Below, in pieces: positions 31,012 to 41,931 of a DNA stretch of 64,000 nt (position 1 is the first letter of the stretch; each line of letters begins with the position of its first letter). The DNA lies in the NCBI GenBank assembly GCA_003117195.1, contig BDSI01000036.1:723035-787034 (forward strand), written 5' to 3'. This DNA is from Eudorina sp. 2006-703-Eu-15. Its lineage: Eukaryota > Chlorophyta > Chlorophyceae > Chlamydomonadales > Volvocaceae. A model generated the notes under the pieces. The model saw only the letters and a list, made by a program, of their open reading frames with translations. It made no database searches and had not been told where the DNA came from. The position numbers were made by a program, and so were the translations under genes.

Positions 31012-31654
31012 GACTCCGGCAGCGCCGCCGCGTGAACGTTGACTGCTAATGTTATCTCGTGAAATTGACGCCGAATTAAGTAATAGGTATCACGACGTCT
31101 TCCAGCGCAAGCGACTGCGGGCTGGCCCACGGAACGCTTTAAAGTTTTACCCGGCCCCTAACGGCGTGATATAGCACCAATTGACCACACAGTCATGCAA
31201 CGCAAATTGAGAGAGTGCAAATCACGAAGCGCGACGCATCAATTTCTCAAGGGCAGCTCGTACGGTTAATCGTACGCTGCGTTTGTCCCCCGCTGAGACG
31301 GAGCACCACAAGTATTGTGTTGGCACATTTCCGTTTATTCACTATCTGTAGGACAAGCCATTTGTTGCATTGCTGCTTTCTTTGCCGCGCAACCAAAAAT
31401 GGCCCTTGCTCTGCAGCGCATGAACATGCGTGCCCCTGTGGTGAGAGAGTTGGAAAATACAAAGTAAATTATGTCCCAGTCTAACTAGTGTCGATGGACC
31501 AGCTGCCTTGGCGGCCCTGCTTTGTGGCCAGCGACGCTGCGCAGCCTTGGTGGAGCATTGGACGTGCTGGCGCTGGCTCTGATGAATAGCTTGCATTCAT
31601 TATTCTCCTCATTCCTTACAGGCGCCGTCGGTGTCTTCTCGTGGCTCGGCTTTC
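31012..31654. promoter_or_regulatory. Divergent promoter interval: OEP21-like (-) / plastid bL35 (+)
   Basis: The 643 bp between the two start codons must contain both 5' UTRs and promoters. It is visibly less GC-rich than the flanking coding DNA. I see no convincing TATA box for either gene. A CCAATT string occurs at about 31178 and a GATATA at about 31169. Shared control is inferred from geometry alone. Confidence 0.6.
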
Positions 31655-32313
31655 ATGGCGTCGCCAGTCGCCCCTGTGCGCGTCGCCATTGCGGTGAGCG
31701 GCTGCGCATTGTTCGTTTTGCGGCATGTTGCACATAGGAAAGCGCGTGGGAATTTCCGTCCAGGTTGCTCTTTGCACTTCAAGAGCTTTTCTGACCCCTG
31801 CTAAGTAATGCACAGTATTACCTTACTGACAACATACTGTCTTGGCTTGCCCGAATAATCCTCAGCCGGTGAAGGCGGCGCCGGTCGCTGTTGCCGTGGA
31901 GTGCAAGCTCAAGACGCGCAAGGTGGGCACCACGCGGCTCGTCTTTTGCGCGGGGACCACTTTGACTGATTCGCTGTGACTATACAATTTGTTTACGATT
32001 GTCAGGCGGCAGCGAAGCGCTTCAAGGTGTCCGGCAGCGGCAAGATTATGGGTCGTCACGCTGGCAAGCAGCACTTCAACGAGAAGAAGTCCCGGGATGA
32101 TATCCGGTGAGGGCGAGCTGATCAAATAACATGTTCAATGCTTGTGGTACCGATCGTCCAGTATCTTCTAACTACTCCTCGCCTCCCCCCCCACCGCCCG
32201 CCCCACCTGAACCGCCAACTCCTCGCAGCGATCTGTCCAAGATGTTTGTCCTGAACCCGGCGAACGTGTACAATGCGACCAAGTGCCTGCCGAACGCCAG
32301 CATTGGCAAGTAA
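31655..32313 (+). CDS. PRPL35: Plastid 50S ribosomal protein bL35
   Basis: Four exons (31655-31693, 31866-31922, 32006-32106, 32229-32313), all GT-AG and phase-consistent, give 93 aa. After a short Ala/Val/Pro leader of about 30 residues that could serve as a chloroplast transit peptide, the protein reads [20 protein letters not shown], then [13 protein letters not shown] and DLSKMFVL. This is the bL35 signature (K-x-K-T-x-K-x-A-A-K-R-F and G-S-G-K-I). bL35 is a small basic protein of the bacterial-type large subunit; in algae the nuclear copy is imported into the chloroplast. A mitochondrial destination cannot be excluded from the short leader. The start is the only ATG in frame with this leader upstream of the first donor. 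Divergent from the OEP21-like gene. Confidence 0.92.
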
Positions 32314-33774
32314 AGCCTCACGCTCCTTGCATGACCAGTATGAGTCACCCAGAAAGGGCTGGCGGAGGAGGAGGAGGAGGTCGAGGACTCGAACGGCCAG
32401 GTTCTGTCTTTCAGACTCTGGCAACAGCAAGTAATCAAAACAGCTTGGCGTGCAACGGAGGCCGCTGCGGGTAGCCTGTCAGCCGCCTGGCGATTTTCAA
32501 GGCAGCCGACGGCATTTTGATTTGGCACCTGCGCAGAACCTTGCACGTTTCTCCCCAGGTGCAGCAGCGGAGTGAGTTCGCTTGCAGCCCATGTTGCGCG
32601 TGTGGGCTCCGGAGTTTGGGGTAGAAATGAGTTGAGCTGGCGCTGGAGGAAGGCTGTGGGCCTGGTCATGTGCCAGTTTGCGGATCACATGTGAATGGCA
32701 CGTCTGGGTGCCCCTTGTCGAGTTTCGTGCAGGCGCAGCGGTGCCCATGCGGTGCCTCCTGGGGTTTGCCTGGTATGTCGTCGGGGCGGGGGCACCGCCG
32801 TGTCAAATACCCGGTGAGATCTTGGCTGCCGCCCTCCTAGCGCCAGTCATCACCATCTGGGTTTGGGTGGTCCATCAATCACAGAGAGAGAGAGTAAGAG
32901 AGTGTGGACACTTGCTCATGTGCCCTATGCTCGAGGTTGTTTCGCGGAGCATGTTAACTCGCGCTTCGGAGTTACTATTTGTAAACATTCTGTCGTGCAA
33001 TTGTCCTGGTACTATGACCTTCATATGTCAGGCTGCATTTGTCTGGGTCAGGTGCGGCTCTAGGACGAGAGGTAGTCGTACAGCGAGAATGCTAGTTAAT
33101 GCCCTGCAGTTGTTCACCCCAAACTGTTGTGCAGCGAAAATTGGCAGCGTTGCTGTCTGTCAGTGCGGATACTGCCTGGCACATTCGACCTTCATGGCTT
33201 CAATTACGGTACCTCCGCTGGGAAACGGGTTAAGCAGGACCAAACGACAAAAGATTTGACACGTCTCCTCCTACGACCTGCACGGCCCCTGGGCGCTGTC
33301 GCAGTGTCACGCCACGGTAAGCCTACTCGCCTACTCACCGCCCCTCACCTTCCCTGACCGCCTGAACAGGCGCCCCATCGTCCCATGGTCTCACTACTAA
33401 GCGCTGTCTTAGCCTTCATCTTCTTGTGCTGTTGCGAACTTGAGGTGGTTCTTCGTGCGGAGCTGAGTACGTGTCCTATGGGATGTCCGCTGCCGTACAT
33501 AGGTTAAAACTCCTCCAAAACTCGGCATAGGAACGTATGTTTGCAATGCAGCCCTTCAATATCAACTACTTCCATTTTCGTAAGGTCAAACCGAACGATT
33601 ACAACAGTTTGGAGAAGCTCTGTGCAGAACAGGAGTTATAATGCGACCAATTTATTAATTTTTGATCGCCACATCTAGGCCTGCATTTATTAGGTTCTGC
33701 TGTCAAAGGACGGCTGTTGTATTCTGAGCTCGCCTCACCGATCATCTTAGTGCTACGTCCTTTGACTCGTTTGC
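32314..33774 (+). other. Intergenic interval, bL35 3' side to prolyl hydroxylase 5' side
   Basis: 1.46 kb without a supported gene. It is less GC-rich than neighbouring genes and should hold the bL35 3' UTR and the prolyl-hydroxylase promoter. A short frame near 33260-33316 reads like a chitinase motif (YDLHGPW) but is too small to annotate. The AT-richest part is 33500-33770. Confidence 0.6.
32980..32984 (+). terminator. Candidate TGTAA polyadenylation signal for bL35 gene
   Basis: First plus-strand TGTAA that I find downstream of the stop at 32313, about 670 nt away. It would imply a rather long 3' UTR, so this is weak. Confidence 0.3.
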
Positions 33775-36700
33775 ATGCTCATGATTAGTGCAATACCACT
33801 TAAATTAATACTCTTGGTGCTCTTTCGGGTGGCGTTGGCTGCTGTATCTGCTGTCGGTACGTAGCTGCTCAGCGTGCCTGCTTGACGCCCAACACCTAAC
33901 CAGGGGCGCACCTTGATTATAGAGGATGAGGAGCGCTTGATCGGATGGAAGGGTGAAACGTACGAGCACAGAGCTACGGACCCTTGGTCCCTGGTAAGCG
34001 TTGTATGCCGTACAGCTTACACGGTGCTTGACACGTATGAGGGCTTAGGGAGTGCAAAGGTTTCACGCGCGCCTTCGGCTCCGGGCCTCGAGATGTCATT
34101 CAGGTGTTACCCTACGTGTCCGGTAGAATTCCATTGTACCCGCGAAATCGCCCGCGGTGATCTGTGCGCGTCTGTGGACTCCAGACAATCATACGAGCCG
34201 CGCGCCGTATCGATTGCACTGCTTCTAAAGCTTGGGGCGTTCAGTTTTCTTAGGCGCAATGGGCAATGCCTTCATGGGTGTATTGATCCACGGAGGGGAG
34301 GCTGCGACCGAAAACGCCGATCTGCCGGCGCCAGAGTGCGGAGCCGAGAAACCCCCTAGATGCCTGCCAGGCTGACTCTTTCCGTGCGCTTGTCACGCCG
34401 ATGCGACATGACTAAGAACCTGGGAGAGCTCGCGTCCCTCCTCACCTAAGGACCCACCACATTGCTCTCATTTCCCTCTTTGTTTTTGCCTGCCATGCAT
34501 CCCAGTGCATCTGTGATATTTGCACGGTCCAAGCTCAGAGGGCTCGTCTTGTAGCCGCCGCCCCATGGGCCACCGCCCCGTCGCCCTTTCTCTGTTCGAC
34601 TGTACCGCACTACTGCGCGTACCTCTTGCGTCGCAGGCGGCCGACGATCCTTTGGGGAACCCTTGGTGAGCTGGCGCGGCTGCCCGCTAGGCAACCCCGC
34701 TTCTCTCTGGTCCCCAACCCACGCACGAAATCGGTGTGGCGAAGGGTGTTCGGAAAAGCAGCTGGGCAGTTACGGTATGCCGGCTATGACAAAGCGGTCA
34801 TCCGCAAAAATCAATCCTGCACCCCACGCCTCAGGGTTGAGACTGTCTCCTGGAGCCCCCGGGTGTTCATATACCACAACTTCCTATCGGATGCGGAATG
34901 CCGGCACATCAAGCGGACAGCGGCACCCATGGTGGGTGAGGGGATCCGCGGCCGTCCCGGCTGGGGCGAGAGCGGGGCGCCCACTGCGGGGATTACAGCA
35001 GGTTGGGGGCCCTCGTGGAGGCGGGGCTGCGGGGCAAGGCAGGCCAGGCAAAGGGGTGGGGGCAACAAGGGGGGCGGATGCGCCAGGGCGGCGGTGCGGG
35101 ATTTGAAGCAGCGCGGAGGTCTCAGCCTGCCGTGACCCGGCGGGGCGCAGCAAGAGCCGAGCGGTGAACGCGAGTCGGAGGAACGGTGGGCACCTGTCGG
35201 TTGCGCGTCGGGTGGGCATTGAGGTTGCGCGCAGGCAAAACGGCGAAGGTTGGGACTGGGAGCAGGCAGGGCCCCCAGGCGCGGGTTGTCGGGGCAGTGG
35301 GGCTTACGGGGTCGCTTCGTGATAGGCCACGCGGCGAGGAGCGGACAGGGACAGGATATGGCAGCGCGGGGCGGGGCAGGGTGGGCCGGTTGAGGTCAGG
35401 GCGGGGCAGGTCACAGCCGGGTCGGGCACCCAATGTGTGCTACCCCCGCTGTCTGTATGGACCCGCAGATGAAGCGGAGCTCAGTGGTGGGGCAGAACGG
35501 CTCGTCCGTGCTGGACACCATCCGTACGAGCTACGGAACATTTGTGAGGTGCGTTGCCTCGTTGTGGCGCGCTGGCCATGGCAGCGTCGCGGCTCTTCTT
35601 CTGTGCATCCGGTCGCCCCTTGCTGCCCGGGTTATCTCGGATACGAGCTTGGTTGCGGCGGCCTGATATCGGTTGGGCGCTGTCCGTGTGGCATCCTAAA
35701 CTCCAGATGTATAGTAATATACGTAGGTCTTCATCTCGGGGGCTTCTCATTGAACACGTAGACCTCCATGCCGCCGGTAGTGCTGAGGTCGTGCTGTGCG
35801 GCAAAGGCGTGCAGTGAGTCAGGGAGGCACCGACTGTCCTGTCGCCTGATGATACACGGGGAGGTCTGTGCTGCGGATGCCCTGGGTATCCTCCCGGGGG
35901 GGATCAGGGGACGGCGTCCGCCTCCGGGGCCGTGCGTCGTTGTCCGTGCGGTATCGGCACATGTGCCTGGGGCCCCGACCAGACACTTCTTGCCATGTAT
36001 TTGCTGTGCCAGGACACCAGGGAAGCGCTTCGCGATATGAAGTACCAGAATCGGTTGTGCGGGAGTCCGTCGTCGATTGCTGTTCGGCGTCGCCCTCCGG
36101 CCGCTGTCAACCCGTGCTCTGCAACCATTTCCCGCGCCCCCACTCCCGCGCCCGCTCCTGCGCCCAACCCTACGCCCCGCGGCCCTCCCTCCCTCCCTCC
36201 CTGGACCCCGACTCCCTCCCTCCCTGGACCCCGACTCCCTCCCAGGCGGCGTCACGACCCGGTTATCGAGCGGGTGCTCCGCCGGGTGGCTGCCTGGACC
36301 AAGGCCCCCCCGGAGAACCAAGAGGATCTGCAGGTGAGGTGGACACGGGGGGCCACCCTGGAGCTGGGAGCTGAAGGAGACCTAAGGGGAAGGGGCAAAA
36401 AGGGGGCCAGGCGGCAGTGGTGAGGGCGGCCGATAGTGGCTCTGAGGAGTAAGTGCCTGGCGTGTGAAGATACCAAGGAGTGATGGGGAAAGTTGACTGA
36501 AGAGGGCAAAGGCGAGATCATGACCTGCTGCTGTGCATGATCGCTGCCGCCCGATAGCTTGCGTACAGAACGATTTGTTGTCAGGGGGAGTCACTTACGC
36601 GGCTTGTGGAAAGGCGGGCAAGGTCGCCTGGACGCGTCGGCACAGCAGCCGGGGCTGTCTTTGTGTCGATGCGTGCGAAGCCGGCGCACCCCTGCCCCCG

Positions 36701-39444
36701 TCACAGCCTGCCCATGTAACCTCCGGTGCCAGGCCTAAACCCTTGCTCTTGGGTACCGCCGCCGCGCAGGTGCTCCGGTACGGCATCGGGCAAAAGTACG
36801 GCGCCCACATGGACTCGTTAATCGATGACAGCCCGCGCATGGCCACGGTGAGATGTGGTCGCAGCAGCCCAATGGGAGCCAGGGGACGGCCGTCTCCGGG
36901 CTTCTCTTCCGGGATGAGGGAACACACGCACTCGACTCGCTCCTTCGCGCGTGCACCGTGCGCCAGGGGGTTCCTTTTGGGGGACGGCTCCGTAGCCACG
37001 ACCCCACCCCAAAGCTCGAATGAACTCCGTCCTCCTGTGCCGCATGGTCCCCGGCCTCGCCACACACAGTACACACCGCACCTCTGCCACAGCAGGGAGG
37101 GGTGTCTTGGCGCTGCACCTCTCGGGCCTTCCCCCGCACGAGGCCCTCCCGCCGGTGCCCCGCGACGCCTTTCCCCCACCGCCCCAGTTTGAATATGTCT
37201 ACCAATTTCCTATACCCCCACCGCGCCCAGGTGCTGCTGTACCTCCACGACACGGAGGAGGGCGGTGAGACGGCCTTCCCGGACAGCTCTGCCTGGCTCA
37301 CCCCGGAGCTGGCCGACCGCATGGGCCCCTTCTCTGACTGCGCCCGCGGCAAGGTGGCGTTCAGGTGGGCAGACGGGGGTGCGGGCGAGGTGGGATGGGG
37401 TGGCTGCTCGTACCCTGCTGGGGCACCCCAAATGACCCATGAGGCTGGGTGGCGTCGCTCATTGATATCAGCCTGCGTGATAGCTCTGCTGGCAAGCGGT
37501 GCGGCACCCGTCCGCGGTCCCAAGCCAGTACGTCTGCCCTCCCCAACCGGCTTACTCCAGCCCGCCATAAGCGGGTCCCGCCCACCGTCCGCGCCGGTCG
37601 CGGGCCCCGCCGCCGCTGAGCCCCGCCTGCAGACCCAAAAAGGGCGATGCGCTCATGTTTTGGTCCATCAAGCCGGACGGCACTCACGACCCGCTGTCGC
37701 TGCACACCGGTGAGTGCGCGGCGCATAGGCTGGGTACATGCGGGGCGTGGTTGAGGGCTGGGAAACGGACGGCGGGTACACGAGGCCGCCCGTGCGTGGT
37801 GCGGCGGCTGTAGCCGGTGTCCATTGCAAGCTCACCGGCGACCGAAGTACGGTAGGCGAATAAAGAAGACCTGCAGGGCCATTATCGCCCGAGCTCGTGC
37901 TGTTCTGCGTGTCGAAGTCGCTATGGAATCGATTACGATACCGTAGTGTATCGGCACCGCGCTTGATTAGTCAAATACGAGAGTATATCGGCACCGCGCT
38001 TGATTATGGAGCCCTCATTTGTCAGATGCATCGATTTGGGTTTCGCCGTTTTGATCACTCCGACTCCGACCCGCCATTTGCGCGAACTGATGCCTGCCTG
38101 CCTGCGGCCGGGGGGGCTGGGCTGGGCTGGGGGGCCCCACAGGTTGCCCCGTGGTCAAGGGCGTCAAGTGGACGGCCACGTCGTGGGTGCACAGTATGCC
38201 GTACGCGTACGAACGCTATCTGTCGGTACGTCCGGGCGTTGTGGCGCGCAGGGTTGTGCGCGAGCGGCAAAACCTGCGGGCTCCTACCATCCCACTTGCA
38301 TGCCATCCGGCTGCGCAGCTGAAGCTGTAACCTAGCTAGGCCTCCTCGCAGCTGTCAGGAGAAGAGTTTGCGGGCTGGGCGGGTGCCCTCGTCGTCTGGT
38401 TGCGGGCTGGGCGGGTGCCCTCGTCGTCTGGTTGCGGACTGGGCGTGCAACCACGGCCTCACGATTTGCAAATCCCATTGACGAGCAAACCCGCCATGAT
38501 GTTTAGGAAAACAAACCGCCGTGATGTTTAGACAAAGAACCCGCCCTGATGTGTGAGATGTTGCCCTCCCCGGTGCGGATGCTGCCGAACCGTATTACAG
38601 ACACCGCATTTACAAGGTTATCCTGATGCACCCGCGTCTACCTGCGCACAACTCTCCACCGCTTTGTGTATCGTGCATCGTGCAGGAGGGCAAGAACCCT
38701 GGGGAGCGCGATGGCGAGCCAGGGGCGTGCAAAAATCTGCACGACATGTGCTCCAGATGGGAGCAGGGAGGGGAGGTGAGTCCGGCCCGGGCGGCTCTGC
38801 CCACGGGGCCAAGTTGAAAGGCAAGCCCGTTCCAGCAAACCGGGTCAGACATTACTGCACCGTCATTCACTTGGGCGGGCAAGGCTGTCGGTGTTGAGTT
38901 TGGGCTTCGGTCTGCGCCGGCGTACCTAAGCCCCCGCCTCAGGCTATGAGAGCTGCTGGCTGAGGCACAAGGCGAGTGCTGGAAGGCAGCTAGGCAGGCG
39001 TTGTGCAAGAGGGTTGCAACTCCGTTGCCAGTTTGCAGAATTCCGGACGACATCCATTTCCTTGCCTGATCTTCACGCTTCGTGTATCCTCGGTTCGCTT
39101 ATCCTCCGTTCGCTTATCCTCGGTTGGCTTCTGTGTCCTCGGCGCTTCGGCGCCTGGCCAAGAGCCGCCTCGCGAGGCCCTCCGCGGCAGTTCCGTGGTT
39201 GGATGCCAGGCTGGTGCCACAGCGCTCATCACTGCTCGACAGAGCTCCCTCCCAACCGGCCGCACCCCGCCGTACCCGCCGTACTCTCCCGCAGTGCACC
39301 AAGAACCCGACCTACATGAACGTCCACTGCGCCCTGGCCTGCAAGCAGTGTGAGCCCTGCGGGGACAACGACACGGCCTGCATCAACCGTAACCGGGAGC
39401 GGCTGGGGTTCATGGTGTATGATGAGGCAGAGCTTGACGCATGA
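33775..39444 (+). CDS. Prolyl 4-hydroxylase with C-terminal ShKT domain
   Basis: Eleven exons: 33775-33856, 33923-33959, 34835-34931, 35469-35548, 36246-36333, 36770-36847, 37231-37364, 37633-37709, 38143-38225, 38686-38775, 39295-39444. All are GT-AG with matching phases; 331 aa. Residues 1-26 form a signal peptide or anchor ([18 protein letters not shown]). Next come [37 protein letters not shown] and [17 protein letters not shown]. His and Asp of HMD, the distal His of LSLHTG and Lys of KGVKW are the expected Fe(II) and 2-oxoglutarate ligands. The C-terminus has a six-cysteine ShKT domain (CKNLHDMC...[19 protein letters not shown]). The family hydroxylates proline in secreted hydroxyproline-rich cell-wall and matrix proteins in the ER/Golgi. 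Starts at 33775 and 33781 are both in frame. The acceptor at 33922 was chosen because it alone keeps the signal-peptide exon in phase. Confidence 0.9.
37201..37218 (+). repeat. 18-bp intron motif ACCAATTTCCTATACCCC, copy 1
   Basis: Lies 13-30 nt upstream of the 3' splice site at 37230 in the prolyl-hydroxylase gene. Identical copies occur at 43266-43283 and 43879-43896, in both introns of the Nudix gene. Confidence 0.9.
38369..38445 (+). repeat. 32-bp tandem repeat, 2.4 copies
   Basis: Two exact copies of TGCGGGCTGGGCGGGTGCCC plus CTCGTCGTCTGGT-like sequence (32 bp), and a third, partial copy. Intronic in the prolyl-hydroxylase model (between the exons ending at 38225 and starting at 38686). 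Confidence 0.9.
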
Positions 39445-41931
39445 GCATCGCTGCGGCCTATTTATCGGTATTGCGACAAATGGGGTGGGGATACGCCCGC
39501 CGCCGCCAGGCGCTGCCTCGAGCGCTGGGCTGCGATGGAGCAGTGCCCTGCGCATGACTGCTGGGAGGAGTGCAGGGGCTCCTTCGGGGGGTGCGAGTGA
39601 CAGTGACGTTTGAGTCAGGGTTGCAGGGGAGGCGCCTTCACTTTGACAGACAGAAGGACTGTCCACTCGCGGAGCGGGATACCCGGAATAGACAATGAGG
39701 GCAGCGCTGCAGGGCAAGAGTGCGCGTGTGCGATTGGCAAGAGGGTCTGCTTGTATGTGTGTTTAGATAAGAGACCCGCCCGACCCAAACCTGTATGTGT
39801 GTATGTATGTGTGCACACAGCGCAAAATCCGCGGTATGTCATATGTGTGCTCAAGTGTGGTATCAAACTATCGATGACAGCATACCGACTTGCGCCCCAG
39901 GTGGAAACGGTCAAGTCGGTGGCCCTGGCTGCTGCCTCTGTGGGTATGTGGTACTGGGGAGTCGGAGCTGTGGAGGGAGCAGGGGTGCGGGCAGGCACTG
40001 TACAGTGAAGAGCGCGTGAGAGAGAGAGAGAGTCCGTTGTGAAGGGGCACTTTCGGACCGCATGGCATGACGCGTTGCGCGCTGCCATTGCGGGTGACGC
40101 CAAGATGCAAGAGCCGAGGGTGGTGTGGGTCAGTCAGGGTACTTCTCCGCTTGTTAAGCACCATCTGGGCCGTATCTGCGGACATGACGCTCGAGTCTAT
40201 CGCAGGTGGTCCCTCTGCCGGTCTCGAGCCTGCGGTGACCCCATGAAGGCCGCCCGGAAAGGAATGGTGGGATACCGTATGACTGCTTGGCGCCGTACCT
40301 GCTGAAGCTGAAACAGGCCTGTACGGCGCGCATCATGCATGTGAGTGAATTCACGATCGCGTCAACATTTCAGGGCGCAAAGGGCCCGGGGCCGGCCGGG
40401 ACCCTGCTTACAACCAAGTTGGAACGCCCGAGACGAATCCTCACGGCAAGCAGCAAAGTATGCCCCGCATGAACTGGCTATCGTGCAGCTGCCACTGCCC
40501 GCAAACGGCCGCGACATGATTGATATTGCGGCAGGAAAATTGTTACCGCAACAATATGAAAGGTCCCGGAAGACGACATCACGAAGGCACGACTGTCTGT
40601 TGTCATTTGGGAATCCTGGCCTGCATGCGGATGCAAGCAGTGTCCGCCAGAGTGATAGCAAGGCCGTGCGGGCGATCCCGTCCGAACCTTGATTTAACCT
40701 GTTGAAACGGTACTAGTTGGGGCCGCACAAACTTGATCCGGCGCGGGATGGGGACTTCTGCGTTCGAATCGGACTGACATTACACGCTCCAGTGAGCGCC
40801 GTCGCCTCTCCTACTGTTCGCAAGTTCGCCTGCGATTCGCATCACCAATTGGAACGCTGGGCCACAGTGTGCTAAGCATAAGCACGACTATTGTGTGGGT
40901 GTGTTCGACCTCTTCGAAACGTTCGATGACCGACTAGGGTTCCAGATGTTAGCTGACATGTACCAAATCATTATCATAGCTTCATAGCCCAGCTAGACGA
41001 TCCAGACTGGTCTCCCTACAGAGTCAGGTACTCTGTCCTTTCAGTACCGTGCCGTAGACGACTAGAACCGTACTGTAGTGTGGTAGGTTGTTGGTTGCTG
41101 GTTGCCAGCAACCGCTGTCACACGGTGTTACCAAGGCGTAAATCATATCGGCAAGGAATCTGTTACAAGGAATCAGCCACGCTCACTCAACGGGTGGTGC
41201 CGCTTTGGCTGCCTGGAAGTCCCAAGACTTTGACTTGTGGACTGTCCGCAGAGGGATTTCCTTTTTGATGCTACGCAAAACTCTCTCGACTAGGTAGGGA
41301 TTGCTAGCATCGCAATGGTGGGCTATCTAGCACTTTGAGCACTGTTTTGGCGCCACTCGCCGAAACGGATAGGAACATGGACGCCCTCCTCATCCATAAC
41401 GATGCTCTACATTTAATACCCTCCTTGCAACGTACGAATCACCTAGATAACAGGACAGGTGCACAAGGGCAGCTGGATGTGCACAGAGCGCGGTCTCCCT
41501 AGCACACCCAGAACTTCCGTGTTGCACTGTTTCATTCCCCGCCTTGCACTGCCATGCTCATCAGCTGTGTTCGCGCCGATGGCGTGACTTTTAAGCTTTG
41601 CGTCGCGGTGTCCGCTTGGCCGCACCGCCTGCAGCCCGGCCGGCACCCCAGGCCTGAAACATTCCCTCGAGGGTCCCCGAAGGCTCACCGCACGCGCGGA
41701 GCAACGTGGCCGCACCCCGGGAGGCCACCCACAACCCCAGGCTGCGCCCCACCGAAGGTGGGTCCGGGCCAGTCGGCAGCGACGGGTCAGCGGAATCTCT
41801 CCACAGCTTCAGTGCCAGCGTCAGGTCCATCTGTCGTTTGACCACCCTGTGGTCTGTCCACGCGCCATGGCCACCTTCCCGCGGCTCCGTCCCCAGGGCT
41901 CCCTGCCCGCGCCCCAGGTCCTCCACTGCAT
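39445..41931. other. 2.5-kb interval, no gene firmly recognised
   Basis: Should include the prolyl-hydroxylase 3' UTR and the Nudix promoter. The segment 40690-41470 is relatively AT-rich and has no coding pattern. An ATG at 41554 opens a frame in the same phase as the Nudix gene. With a donor at 41757/41758 (GTGGGT) and an acceptor at 42210 it would join in frame as an alternative first exon of that gene. Confidence 0.55.

Noticed and set aside
33260..33316. Chitinase-like YDLHGPW motif
   Set aside because: About 19 codons after a stop, with no other glycoside hydrolase 18 motif nearby; likely chance.
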